Source of the DNA: Terriglobia bacterium
GTDB lineage: Bacteria; Acidobacteriota; Terriglobia; JAJPHL01
Assembly: GCA_021325275.1 (NCBI GenBank)
Contig: JAJPHL010000022.1
Coordinates: forward strand, 1 to 64,000
DNA: 64,000 nt
Reading direction: 5' to 3'
The translations under genes were made by a program, and so were the position numbers. Each line of letters begins with the position of its first letter. Within the stretch, counting starts at the first letter, position 1. Below, piece by piece: positions 17,748 to 25,957 of the stretch. Under the pieces are notes generated by a model. That model searched no databases. It worked only from the letters and a program-made list of their open reading frames with translations, and was not told the origin of the DNA.

Positions 17748-17940
17748 GGAACACGGAAGGCCCGGAAAAACTGCGCACAGAGAACACGGAAAAAACCACG
17801 CGACAAGGAAGGCCTATCCCCTTTGCTTTTTGCCCTTTGCCTTTTGCCCTTTGCCTTTTGCCTTTTGCCTTTTGATTTTTGATTTTTGATTTCGCCGTCA
17901 CCGTTTCCCGTGTGTATTCTTCCGTGTTTTTCCGTGTTCC
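17748..17940. repeat. Compound repeat: CACGGAA units flanking a TTTTGCC array
   Basis: GGAACACGGAA (17748-17758) and its exact reverse complement TTCCGTGTTCC (17930-17940) form the outer arms. Between them lies a one-sided array of the heptamer TTTTGCC with TTTGCCC variants (17821-17875), which degrades into TTTTTGA units (to 17892). The element lies between two convergent genes, and its right part encodes the last residues of the lipoprotein at 17898-18890. Confidence 0.85.
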
Positions 17941-18890
17941 AAAGCCTTCTTCCCCCGGGCAAGTGTCTGCGGCGCGGAAACGCGCTTCACACGATTCCCT
18001 TGCAATTCGAACCGATACTGCACGCGCTCGCCCGCCTTGTTCTCCGCAAAGTAGGAGAATCCCGGCGGATCTTTGGTGACCTCCATCGGGTAATATCCGC
18101 GAAGGTTGCTTTCGATGTAGCTGGTCTCGTAGTGTTTTTTCCGCGATCCCCACGAGAAAACGCGCACCGTCTCGAAGTCGTGCGGCAATCCCATGGCACT
18201 GGTGGTCGCCCACAGAATCGTCGGCTTCGCCTCCTCGCCTTCACCCGGGCCGGAAGCGAGAATGAACCACGCCACCACGCGTTTCCCTTCCGCGTATTGC
18301 AGTACGTCGTCGGGCACGGCCATGTCGAGATTGCCGGCCAGTCCCCATCCAACGGCCGTTGGGTTGCGCACCAGGAACCAATCTTCGTATTCCTTCTTGT
18401 CCGGCGGTTGTTTCGGACGCGGCGGACGCTCGGAAAACGCGCGCTTCACCACGTCGCAACTTTCGTCTTCCTTCAGCGTGTAGTACGCCGGCGATTTCCG
18501 GTCGGGATCGAGATGCAGGTTGAGATCGCGCCGCGCCTTCGCGGTGCCTTCCGACGGCAAGGCCGACGCCGCCTGGCGTACTTTCTCGAAGCGGTCGAAA
18601 ATCTCCTGCGTGACGATGTGGCGCTCTTCGATCCAGCCTTCTTGCTTCGACGTCGTGCGCACGTGCAGCCAATGGTGCTGGCGTCCGATGATCTCCAGAC
18701 GCTGCCCCTGCTTCAAAGTGGCGACCGTGTATTGCGTCGCGCCGAGGCGATCGCGCAGATTGATGGAATTGCTCGAAACGTAGCCCACTCCGATGGAAGG
18801 TTCGGCGCGCTCGCGGTGGCATGCCGCGGCACAACCGAGCACTGCAATGAGAGTAAGAATTTCCAGCCGGCGGATCACTGTTTCAATCAT
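17898..18890 (-). CDS. Lipoprotein with SH3-like domains
   Basis: 330 residues. The N-terminus is a lipoprotein-type signal (LTLIAVLGC, Cys at about 20), so it is probably membrane-anchored on the periplasmic side. Residues ~35-95 form a bacterial SH3 domain (SSNSINLRDRLG, LKQGQRLEIIG, WLHVRT, GWIEERHI), and a second, weaker SH3-like part follows at ~115-190. Such domains bind peptidoglycan or peptides. The last 12 residues (HGKTRKNTHGKR) are encoded by the CACGGAA repeat, so the original C-terminus appears to have been replaced. The start lies only 11 bp from the divergent zinc-ribbon gene. Confidence 0.8.
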   Translation of the reverse strand: MIETVIRRLEILTLIAVLGCAAACHRERAEPSIGVGYVSSNSINLRDRLGATQYTVATLKQGQRLEIIGRQHHWLHVRTTSKQEGWIEERHIVTQEIFDRFEKVRQAASALPSEGTAKARRDLNLHLDPDRKSPAYYTLKEDESCDVVKRAFSERPPRPKQPPDKKEYEDWFLVRNPTAVGWGLAGNLDMAVPDDVLQYAEGKRVVAWFILASGPGEGEEAKPTILWATTSAMGLPHDFETVRVFSWGSRKKHYETSYIESNLRGYYPMEVTKDPPGFSYFAENKAGERVQYRFELQGNRVKRVSAPQTLARGKKALEHGKTRKNTHGKR

Positions 18891-18895
18891 ACAAT
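18890..18895 (+). promoter_or_regulatory. TACAAT -10 box, 6 nt before the zinc-ribbon gene
   Basis: TACAAT (5 of 6 to the -10 consensus) ends 6 bases before the ATG at 18902, implying a leaderless transcript. No clear -35 is present; the region upstream is the start of the divergent lipoprotein gene. Confidence 0.5.
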
Positions 18896-18901
18896 GTCGC
18901 T

Positions 18902-19063
18902 ATGAGCGACATATTGGAATCGAAAGCGGAGGCCGAAACGCTCTACTGTCCCGAGTGCGAGACGGTGTGCGACCAGCCTTTGGTGTGCGGCGATTGCCGT
19001 TCGGTGATCTGCAACAAGTGCGGAACGCTGCTGGAAAAAGTCGACGACCTCGGAATGGGATAG
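18902..19063 (+). CDS. Zinc-ribbon mini-protein (53 aa)
   Basis: A 53-residue protein below the size of usual gene calls. It carries seven cysteines arranged as C16-x2-C19-x3-C23, C29-x2-C32 and C37-x2-C40, the pattern of a small zinc ribbon. It begins MSDILESKAEAETLYCPECE and ends DDLGMG. It precedes hemQ by 58 bp on the same strand and may be co-expressed with it; a link to heme synthesis is only suggested by position. It could be a metal-binding adaptor or a stand-alone rubredoxin-like ribbon. Confidence 0.7.
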   Translation: MSDILESKAEAETLYCPECETVCDQPLVCGDCRSVICNKCGTLLEKVDDLGMG

Positions 19064-19121
19064 CGCCACGGGATCAGCATTCTAATCTCGCATCCCGCGA
19101 CCTTCATATAGACTAGACTTC

Positions 19122-19961
19122 ATGTCCACCGATCTCGCCGCGTTTGCCGCGCCTCTCACACTCGAAGGCTCACCGATCCTGCACCAGATGTTCTCGGTCA
19201 ACTGGAGAGCCTGGCGGCAACACGGCGCCAACGCCCAAGAAATGGCGCGCCACGCCGCGGCGACGCTGGCGGAAATGAAAGGCACTGCGCTCTTCGCCAT
19301 GCTCGGCCACAAGGGCGACTTGCAGATCGTGCATTTCCGCGAAACATTCGATGAACTTCATCAAGCGGAATTGACCGTCGCGCACCTGGAGCTGAGCCAA
19401 TTTCTGGAGCCGACTACGTCCTATGTTTCGGTGGTGGAGTTGGGATTGTACGATTCCACGATTCGCTTGCAGGGCGCCCTGGCACAAAAAGAGTTGGCGC
19501 CCGGAAGCCCCGAATGGGAAGCGGAAATCGCCGGCACGCTGGAGCAGCAACGGAAGTCGATGGCGCCGCGTCTGCGCCCCGAGATTCCGCGCCGCCGCTA
19601 CCATTGCTTTTATCCGATGGACAAGAAACGCGCCGACGCCAACAATTGGTATTCCCTGCCGATGGCGCAGCGCGGCAAACTGATGCGCGAGCACGGTATG
19701 ATCGGGCGCAAGTATGCCGGTGAAGTGACGCAGATTATTTCCGGGTCGATCGGCTTCGACAACTGGGAATGGGGCGTCGATCTTTTCGCCGACGATCCGC
19801 TGGTGTTCAAGCGCTTGATCTACGAAATGCGTTTCGACGAAGCCAGCGCGCTGTATGCGGCGTTCGGTCCATTCTATTTCAGCTTGCGCTTCGAGGCCTC
19901 GGACCTGGTGAAGCTGATGCAAGGCGAAACGCCGGGATTCGCGGGCGCCGCGGCGCATTAA
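19122..19961 (+). CDS. hemQ: Coproheme decarboxylase HemQ (chlorite dismutase family)
   Basis: 279 residues. Using the known Geobacillus HemQ residues Y145, K149 and H172, the equivalents here are Y164 and K168 in YPMDKK and the proximal heme ligand H191 in REHGMIG, with identical spacing. The enzyme removes two carboxyl groups from coproheme III to make heme b using peroxide, the last step of the coproporphyrin-dependent heme pathway, in the cytoplasm. The C-terminal half (GFDNWEWGVDLFADDP, FYFSLRF) is strongly typical. The true chlorite-detoxifying Clds differ in the active-site loop. TATAGACT-like boxes precede the ATG. Confidence 0.92.
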   Translation: MSTDLAAFAAPLTLEGSPILHQMFSVNWRAWRQHGANAQEMARHAAATLAEMKGTALFAMLGHKGDLQIVHFRETFDELHQAELTVAHLELSQFLEPTTSYVSVVELGLYDSTIRLQGALAQKELAPGSPEWEAEIAGTLEQQRKSMAPRLRPEIPRRRYHCFYPMDKKRADANNWYSLPMAQRGKLMREHGMIGRKYAGEVTQIISGSIGFDNWEWGVDLFADDPLVFKRLIYEMRFDEASALYAAFGPFYFSLRFEASDLVKLMQGETPGFAGAAAH

Positions 19962-20996
19962 CGCACCGAAAACAACAAATCCTTCGTCTCCGTGCGCGGC
20001 GTTTTCTCGATGTGCTCGAAAACGTCCACGTCAAACGGGCGATCCACTTTGTTCCCTGCTAAATCCTCCAGCGCGGTATCGACACGCAGCCGATAGCCGC
20101 CCGCCTTCCACGGCGCCGCCGGCGTGAATCGCCAGCGCTGTTCGTTGCGATCAATGGTGATCGTACCGGGAACGCGTTTCCCCGAGCGATCGATCACGGC
20201 GATCATGCGATCGAGCAACGCGCGATCGAGCGGTCGAGGAAAAATCACTTCGAGCGTGGCGCTGGCCGTGGAAGGCGCGGTGACTCGCCACGTTTTCAGA
20301 TCAATGGGACGACGCTCGCCCTCGGTGGTCGAAAAAGTCTTGCGAAATTCATGCGCCATCGGTTGACCGTTGCCGTCCTGCCACGCCGCATCGATCACGA
20401 GCGTGTAGCGACGCCCGGCGACGAGCGGTGGTCCCTGTTCGCGATTCGGCGCCAATCCTCGTTTGATGCGTCCGGGGCTGAAGAGCAGAGTGAAACGCTC
20501 GCTCGTGGGATTCCACAACTCTTCGGTCAATTCGAGAAACGGCATTTCCGACGGCCTGCCGTGTTCATCAAGCAAATGAATGTGATCGTAGGCGTCGCCG
20601 CGCGACATGGGCGCGGAAAAAATAAATGTAGAACTTCAGCGTGTTCGCGGGCAACACCGGCGCCGTGGGGAAAACCTCCGTCACCACGGTATTGGCCTGA
20701 TGCGCGACCGCGGGAATTTCAAAAACTTTCTCGATCGGCGACTCGCCCGGCGCGCCAAAAACAGCGCGATAGCGCAAGCCGGGCTGCCACGCGAATCGCG
20801 GATGAAAAACTAAGTCGCCGCTTTCCACCGAGTAGCGCCCGAGGAGCGGCGGCTGATCGACAGAATGAGGCTCGGTGTAGACGCGCAGGATTTGCGAAAA
20901 ATCCGAAGAAGATGCGTGAGCGGCGTCAAAGCCGCTCACGCGAATCGCCCCGCCGTCCAGCGTGAGGACGGCGGCCAGCAGGAGAAGCGAATGCAC
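19958..20996 (-). pseudogene. Secreted Ig-like-domain protein, frameshifted in a homopolymer
   Basis: Two overlapping frames (20996-20568 and 20608-19958) together encode one protein of about 345 residues: signal peptide (HSLLLLAAVLTLDGG), a beta-rich N-terminal part and two Ig-like (Big_5/SbsA-like) modules near the C-terminus. The break is at six A on the plus strand (20617-20622, TTTTTT in the gene). Removing one T joins FYIYFS directly to APMSRGDAYDHIH. It starts with a GTG that overlaps the TAG of the upstream gene by one base, so it is coupled to it. Real frameshift, slippage or assembly error cannot be told apart here. Confidence 0.75.
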
Positions 20997-22108
20997 TAGG
21001 GCAGCGCGACCGTCTTCAAATCGACCGAGCCGTTTTCCGCTTTCACCAAGAGCAGCGCGTTGCGATCATCGTACTTGTCGAGATGCTGCACACCCTTGAG
21101 TGAATCGATCGTGGTGTACGGCACGCCGGTGATTTCGGTCTGCGCGGTGATCGGCTTGTAGGTATCGAGACCATCCGCGGTGATCTTCATCACGCCGCGC
21201 CGCGAGTTGTTCAACAGGATGAAATTCTTGCCGTCCTGCTGATAGACGATCATGTCGAGCGGGCTGTTGCCGGCGCCGAGTTCGGCGATGGTCTTGCCCA
21301 TCACCTTGGCGCCCGGTTGCAGATCGCTCACCGGAAACGCCACCAGCGGCGTGCAGGTGTAGGCGGCCAGAATGTTCTGCTGGCCCTTGATGTTGTACGA
21401 AACGAAGGTGCGCACCGGCGCGTTGGTTTCAAAGCGTCCATGCGAGCCGTGGAAGATTTCCACGCTGGTTCCCTTGCCCGGTTGGCTGGTGGGTTGCGCG
21501 AAGGGGAATGGAATGGCGCGCAGCTTGGAGGAGAATTCTTCGTTCGAGAGGCCCGCCACAAACACGCGCCCGTCAACGTAAGCGATTTCCGTGATGGCCT
21601 GCAGGCGCGCGTTCTGTCCGCGCTGATCGGTGGAATCGGCGGGCGCATCGCTGAGCGACACGTGCGAATACTTCACGGAGTCAAGCGAAAGCTCCTCGAT
21701 TTTGCCCGTCGTGTCCACGCGCAGAATCACCGGCTGCGAATCGGCGCCGCGTCCGCGCGACACCGCGATGTAAGCCTTATGCGAAACAGGATTCACGACC
21801 ATGCCGTTGAACAGCAATTTGTCGGGCGTAGTTCCGAGCATCGCCGCGACCTTCTCGCTGAATCCAGTGACGTTGATTCCCGCGGCCTTTCCGGCTGCGC
21901 GATCGCCCGTATCCACAGCGAGGATCGACGCGTCGGCAGGATCGCCGATGAAAAGAACGCCATCGGGGCCAAACGCCAGCGCGGTCGCCGACTTCAGCGT
22001 CGCCCGTCCGGTGGAGGTCAAACCTTCGGTCATGTCGGCAGCGAACGCGAAGGACGCCGCCAGCGTAAGCGCAAATACACCAAGGATCACGCGAGATTTC
22101 ATGGACAT
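20996..22108 (-). CDS. Secreted beta-propeller-like hypothetical protein
   Basis: 370 residues from the ATG at 22108 (MSMKSRVILGVFALTLAASF, signal peptide), with GGGG 5 nt upstream. Repeated segments such as ATALAFGPDGVLFIGD, NGMVVNPVSHKAYIAVSRG and SPLDMIVYQQDGKNFILLNN resemble the blades of NHL/SMP-30-type propellers. I do not know the exact family. The protein is exported, with no anchor visible. The next gene, an Ig-like secreted protein, starts on its stop codon, so the two are probably made together. Confidence 0.75.
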   Translation of the reverse strand: MSMKSRVILGVFALTLAASFAFAADMTEGLTSTGRATLKSATALAFGPDGVLFIGDPADASILAVDTGDRAAGKAAGINVTGFSEKVAAMLGTTPDKLLFNGMVVNPVSHKAYIAVSRGRGADSQPVILRVDTTGKIEELSLDSVKYSHVSLSDAPADSTDQRGQNARLQAITEIAYVDGRVFVAGLSNEEFSSKLRAIPFPFAQPTSQPGKGTSVEIFHGSHGRFETNAPVRTFVSYNIKGQQNILAAYTCTPLVAFPVSDLQPGAKVMGKTIAELGAGNSPLDMIVYQQDGKNFILLNNSRRGVMKITADGLDTYKPITAQTEITGVPYTTIDSLKGVQHLDKYDDRNALLLVKAENGSVDLKTVALP

Positions 22109-22220
22109 GGCTACCCCTTTTGAGGTGGAAATTCCCAAACAATTACAATGTCCCATCTTGCGGGATTGAAGTCAAGCAATGAGCCGCGACAGTTATGGAG
22201 CGGCGCAAACGGGTAGTGGG

Positions 22221-22508
22221 TCAATTTGAATTTCCCTTCCTGAGAAACCGGATAATAGTCCAGACGGCCAGCAGCAAGGCGGCATTGAACAGGAACGGAA
22301 GCGCGACTATTGGGAGGTAATCCCCTCGTGACCATAGGGCATAGGGTAACCACTCAATCACCGGAACCCAAGGTAGCGACAGAAAGTACAGGATTTGGTC
22401 GAACCGTCCGTGGCCTCCACCAAACCCACCTTGCAACCAAAATAGGCTGGATGAGACGATGAAACACAGTCCAACTAGGACGCTCACAACCGAGAATGTT
22501 CTAAGCAT
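22221..22508 (-). CDS. Small membrane protein (about 95 aa)
   Basis: Two or three hydrophobic segments (MLRTFSVVSVLVGLCFIVSS near the N-terminus, IVALPFLFNAALLLAVWTII near the C-terminus) around a Gly/Trp-rich loop. The ATG at 22508 is my choice because it sits directly before the first membrane segment; a TTG at 22562 would add 18 residues. No family recognised. It lies between the propeller gene and the bicupin gene on the same strand. The stretch 22109-22220 shows nothing else. Confidence 0.55.
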   Translation of the reverse strand: MLRTFSVVSVLVGLCFIVSSSLFWLQGGFGGGHGRFDQILYFLSLPWVPVIEWLPYALWSRGDYLPIVALPFLFNAALLLAVWTIIRFLRKGNSN

Positions 22509-22573
22509 CGTGCTTATCTTGATCCAGTAGCCGCAAACGCGACTCTTGCGCTGCCGAGTCAAGGCGTCGCTCC

Positions 22574-23755
22574 CTAAAAGATCGTCAGGGCTTCTTTCGG
22601 CAGCTTCGCGACAATCTCGCGCGACAATCCCAGGTTATCCACGAGCATACCCGCGGGATTCGCTGAGAGCCACGAGCTCAGTGAGATTTCCTGGAAGTGC
22701 GGTGTGTTGAACATCGCCAGGAAACGCAGCGGCTCGTTGCCGATGTTTTCCACGTAGTGTCCGAAGCCTTGCTTGATGAAGCCGACGTTGCCTTTGGAGA
22801 ACTCCGCGGTCAGATAGCGGCGGTGCGCGCCGAAAATTCCCACGCGCGCTTTGCCGGCCAAGTAATACTGCCACTCGTCGGAATTCGGGTGCCAATGCAA
22901 TTCGCGAATCGCGCCCGGCTGCAATTCTTCAATCGCCGCGCTCAGCGTGGTTTGGATTGGAAACTCCGTTTGCGTCACCAGTTTGATGCTGCCCTTGGCG
23001 TTCTTCACGTGATACGGCGCCTTCGTCAAGCGGAACTTGTGCGGAAATTGATTCGACGACGGATCGCCGTTCAAAAGCGCTTCCGGGGCGGCCGGCGGAA
23101 TCTTGCCTGGACAAATGTACACTTCGCCCTTCGGCAGCGAGCGCACCGCCTCGACCGAGACGCCCAAGTTGCGCGCCAGAATTTCCGGCGGCGCGAGATT
23201 CATCCAATCGGTGACCGAGAACGTGCCGAATTCAGAGAAATGTCCATCATCGAAAACCAAAATGAAGTGCGCGTCCTCAGGCCCCAGGCATTGAATCGCG
23301 TGGCCATGACCTTTCGGGAAATACCAGATGTCACCTTCGGCGAAGTCGGCTTGCTCCGCTTGACCATCGGGCGTGATCACCGTGGCGCGCACGTTGCCCT
23401 TCACCATATACGCCCATTCGGCGGCGATAGCGTGCCAATGCAACTCGCGCATCGCTCCCGGCTTCAGACGCATCGACACGCCGGCCATGCTTTCCGACAC
23501 CGGAAATTGCGTGACGGTCGATTCCTTGGCCGATCCGCCCGGACCGTTCCAACCGATTTCCGCCTCGATATCGAACTTGAAATTCTGAAGCGGCTCGAAA
23601 ACCTTCTTGGCGTTGGGGCCCTGTGCGGCCTCAACGGCCGCGGGTGCCACAGTCGCGGCTGCGCGCGCGCCCACTCCGGCCGCTGCCGCAACTCCCGCGG
23701 CCGCGCCTAAGATGTCGCGGCGAGTTGCAAAGCTCTTTCGATTCTTCTCTGTCAT
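22574..23755 (-). CDS. Exported bicupin, oxalate decarboxylase family
   Basis: 393 residues with a Tat-type leader (ATRRDILGAAAGVAAAAG) and two cupin barrels. Metal ligands are complete in both: H106, H108, E113, H152 and H287, H289, E294, H333, which should bind Mn. In Bacillus OxdC the lid loop SENST carries the Glu needed for decarboxylation. The equivalent here is SEFGT at 174-178, keeping the Glu (E175) but changing its neighbours. The likely reaction is oxalate to formate plus CO2 in the periplasm; oxalate oxidase-like activity is possible. Confidence 0.85.
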   Translation of the reverse strand: MTEKNRKSFATRRDILGAAAGVAAAAGVGARAAATVAPAAVEAAQGPNAKKVFEPLQNFKFDIEAEIGWNGPGGSAKESTVTQFPVSESMAGVSMRLKPGAMRELHWHAIAAEWAYMVKGNVRATVITPDGQAEQADFAEGDIWYFPKGHGHAIQCLGPEDAHFILVFDDGHFSEFGTFSVTDWMNLAPPEILARNLGVSVEAVRSLPKGEVYICPGKIPPAAPEALLNGDPSSNQFPHKFRLTKAPYHVKNAKGSIKLVTQTEFPIQTTLSAAIEELQPGAIRELHWHPNSDEWQYYLAGKARVGIFGAHRRYLTAEFSKGNVGFIKQGFGHYVENIGNEPLRFLAMFNTPHFQEISLSSWLSANPAGMLVDNLGLSREIVAKLPKEALTIF

Positions 23756-23846
23756 TATTAAGACGCCCTTTCTAACGCCACAGCGTATCCGAATCTATCG
23801 CCGCTTGCCAAGCGATTTTGACTTGACCGCACTGGTCAAAGCCAGT

Positions 23847-24119
23847 GTGATAACTCAGCTCCGAAGGAGCGCGCTACGACCGCCCAGGTCGAAGCCGGAG
23901 CTCTCCCTGCTCCGGCGAAGGCCCGGGCAGGGTTGGATATCAGTCGAGTCCTGAAAGGACGGCCCAAGAAATCCGGCTCTCGCGTTGCCCGCGATTTCTT
24001 GAATCGCGCCTTCAGCGCTATGTTTTTATTGCCACCTTATCCAGGCCCGCGCCGGAGCAAAAGACGCTCCGGCTTCGACCTGGGCTGTCATAGCGCGCCC
24101 TTCCGGGCTGAGTTGTCAC
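23847..24119. mobile_element. Inverted-dimer repeat with GAA-loop hairpins (MITE/REPIN-like)
   Basis: The 400-bp gap between two genes holds two inverted copies of a structured unit. Terminal inverted repeats GTGATAACTCAG (23847-23858) and CTGAGTTGTCAC (24108-24119) match at 11 of 12. Inside each half, in the same order and spacing, come a GAA-loop hairpin (23858-23870; 24097-24108), an 8-bp hairpin GCCGGAGC/GCTCCGGC with different 7-nt loops (23894-23916; 24051-24073), and another GAA-type hairpin (23948-23960; 24006-24018). Stem sequences differ between halves but stay paired. There is no transposase in the window and no clear target duplication. Confidence 0.7.
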
Positions 24120-24162
24120 GCTCGGTTCGACCCGCTTCGAGGGTCATACAAATATTTTACCG

Positions 24163-25131
24163 CTACGCTCCGTAGAAATTTCGTTCCCAGCGATGTGCTT
24201 TCAATCGCGCGAGCAAATCCTTTGGCAGCGGCCCGCGATCGCTCGACGCGCAGTTCTGCTCCACCGAACTCGGCCGCCGCATGCCCGGGATCACCGTCGA
24301 TACCGCGGGGTCGCTGAGACAGTAGCGTAGCGCGGCGTCCGGCAATGACACGGCGGCGTCGCCGATTTCCTTTTGCAGCTTCTGCACGCGATCCCAAACC
24401 TGCTGGGGCCGGTCGCCCGAGAAGTAGCGATTGCGCCAGTCCGATGGCTCGAACTTGACGCCAGGCTTGATCGCGCCCGTCAGTCCGCCTTCGTCGAACG
24501 GACAACGCGCAATCACGCCGACATTCAGCTCGCGGCACAGCGCCGTCAAACCGTCGCCGGGGCTTTGGTCGAAAATGTTGTAGATCACTTGCACGGTGTC
24601 GACAAGTCCCGTCTTCACCAACTCCATCACCGACTGCGGTTGATGATCGTTCACCGACACGCCGAAGAAACGGATTTTGCCGGCTTTCATCAGGCGCTCG
24701 CGCGCCTCGCGCCACTCGTCGTTGTGAATGAAGTCCGGCGACCAGACGTGCATCTGCTGAAGATCAATCTGCTCCACGCCGAGTTTCTTCAGCGATCGGT
24801 CGGTGCAATCGAGCATCCACTGCACCGGAAAAACATCTTGGATCGGCACGTTCGGCTGCGCCGGCCAGCGCATATTCTTCCCCGGAATCTTCGTGGCCAC
24901 AATCGTTTTCGGATGGCGCTTATGAACCTTGGCCACCAACTCCTCGCTGTGACCATCGCCGTAAACGTACGCTGTGTCGATGAAATTCAGCCCCAGCGAA
25001 ATGGCGTGCTCCAACGCCTTCAGCGACGTTTCGTCCTCGGAGTCGGCCCACATCACACCGCCGATTCCCCACGCGCCGTAGCCGACTTCGGAAACTTCCA
25101 GTCCCGTGCGTCCCAGCTTGCGATATCGCAT
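24163..25131 (-). CDS. Aldo-keto reductase
   Basis: 322 residues, full-length for the family. The catalytic tetrad is D52, Y57, K81 and H128 (NFIDTAYVYG, VATKIPG, LQQMHVW). These enzymes reduce or oxidise carbonyl/hydroxyl groups of sugars and aldehydes with NADP(H). The ATG follows directly after the TAA of the ThuA gene, so they form an operon. The fucose-type operon starts nearby on the other strand, and some AKRs act as L-fucose dehydrogenases, but nothing in the sequence proves that here. Confidence 0.9.
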   Translation of the reverse strand: MRYRKLGRTGLEVSEVGYGAWGIGGVMWADSEDETSLKALEHAISLGLNFIDTAYVYGDGHSEELVAKVHKRHPKTIVATKIPGKNMRWPAQPNVPIQDVFPVQWMLDCTDRSLKKLGVEQIDLQQMHVWSPDFIHNDEWREARERLMKAGKIRFFGVSVNDHQPQSVMELVKTGLVDTVQVIYNIFDQSPGDGLTALCRELNVGVIARCPFDEGGLTGAIKPGVKFEPSDWRNRYFSGDRPQQVWDRVQKLQKEIGDAAVSLPDAALRYCLSDPAVSTVIPGMRRPSSVEQNCASSDRGPLPKDLLARLKAHRWERNFYGA

Positions 25132-25881
25132 TTAGTGATCTTCTCCCAACCAATGAACTGCGTTGTCGATGACCTTCTGCACTTCGGGCATGAAGAAAAT
25201 CGGATACTCTTCGTGACCTGTGCGCCAGTAGAAAACGCGTCCCTTGCCGACGGTCCACGCCAATCCTTGGCGCGCGTGTGTGCCATCGGAATATGTGCCG
25301 TTGAAGACCGTCGATTCCGGTCCGGGCACTTGGAACGGTTCCTCGTAACGCTCCGTTTTCGGCACAGTGAAATTCTTCACGCCCTTGGCGATGGGATGAT
25401 TCGGGTCGGCCACGATGATTTCAAGCGGCTTGCCGTCGTTGATGTAGTTCCGCCACGCACCGACGTCTTTCGTCTGCTGAATCTCGTTGAGGATCGCTTT
25501 GAACGGCAGCGCGAAGTGCGACGAGTGCACGGGCAGATATCCCATGCCCTTCTCTTTGATGTGCTTGACGATTCGCGCGATCGTTTCCGGCATGACATCG
25601 GCGTGCTTGCGATGGCCGAACCAGATCAGCACGTCGGTTTCGTCGAGCACCGCGTCCGAGACGCCCTGATCGGGATCGGTGATGGTGGCGGTCTTCACCG
25701 AAAGGCTTGAGTCTTTCTTCAACGCCTCGGCGATCGCGCCGTTGATGCCGTGCGGATAGACCGCAGCCGGCTCGGAGAGCTCCGACCAACAGAGCACGCG
25801 GATGGTCTTGCGCGGCGCGGCGGCGAGCATGACAGGCAGCAATAGTAGCAACGGTAGAACGGAAACCCCATGACGGATCAT
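25132..25881 (-). CDS. Secreted ThuA-domain protein
   Basis: 249 residues: signal peptide (VSVLPLLLLLPVMLAAA), then a ThuA/trehalose-utilisation domain of the class I glutamine-amidotransferase-like fold (IRVLCWSE, DVLIWFGHRKHAD, YLPVHSSHFA, GKGRVFYWRTGHEEYP). ThuA-like proteins are linked to sugar use in Acidobacteria and Planctomycetes; the exact reaction is uncertain. The TAA abuts the ATG of the aldo-keto reductase gene. The promoter (25917-25888) places the -10 box 6 nt from the ATG. Confidence 0.88.
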   Translation of the reverse strand: MIRHGVSVLPLLLLLPVMLAAAPRKTIRVLCWSELSEPAAVYPHGINGAIAEALKKDSSLSVKTATITDPDQGVSDAVLDETDVLIWFGHRKHADVMPETIARIVKHIKEKGMGYLPVHSSHFALPFKAILNEIQQTKDVGAWRNYINDGKPLEIIVADPNHPIAKGVKNFTVPKTERYEEPFQVPGPESTVFNGTYSDGTHARQGLAWTVGKGRVFYWRTGHEEYPIFFMPEVQKVIDNAVHWLGEDH

Positions 25882-25887
25882 CTCGCT

Positions 25888-25917
25888 AATGTATCGGAAG
25901 TCGCGCCGCGATGTAAA
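25888..25917 (-). promoter_or_regulatory. Promoter of the ThuA/aldo-keto reductase operon, apparently leaderless
   Basis: Minus-strand TTTACA (25917-25912) and TACATT (25893-25888) have an 18-base spacer. The -10 ends 6 bases before the ATG at 25881, so little or no 5' leader is expected. Confidence 0.55.
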
Positions 25918-25922
25918 GAGGA

Positions 25923-25951
25923 TTGACTTAGTCCAGTTGTTAGTTCACAAT
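25923..25951 (+). promoter_or_regulatory. Promoter of the Phd/PIN operon
   Basis: TTGACT (25923-25928) and CACAAT (25946-25951) are separated by 17 bases. The -10 ends 6 bases before the ATG at 25958, again implying a leaderless message. It lies back-to-back with the ThuA promoter, whose -35 is only 5 bp away. Confidence 0.55.
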
Positions 25952-25957
25952 ATGGTC

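Noticed and set aside
17821-17892. CRISPR-like appearance of the TTTTGCC array
   Set aside because: Units are 7 bases without spacers and no cas genes are present.
24373-25710. 445-codon plus-strand frame opposite the aldo-keto reductase and ThuA genes
   Set aside because: Antisense to two genes with visible catalytic residues; no ribosome site.
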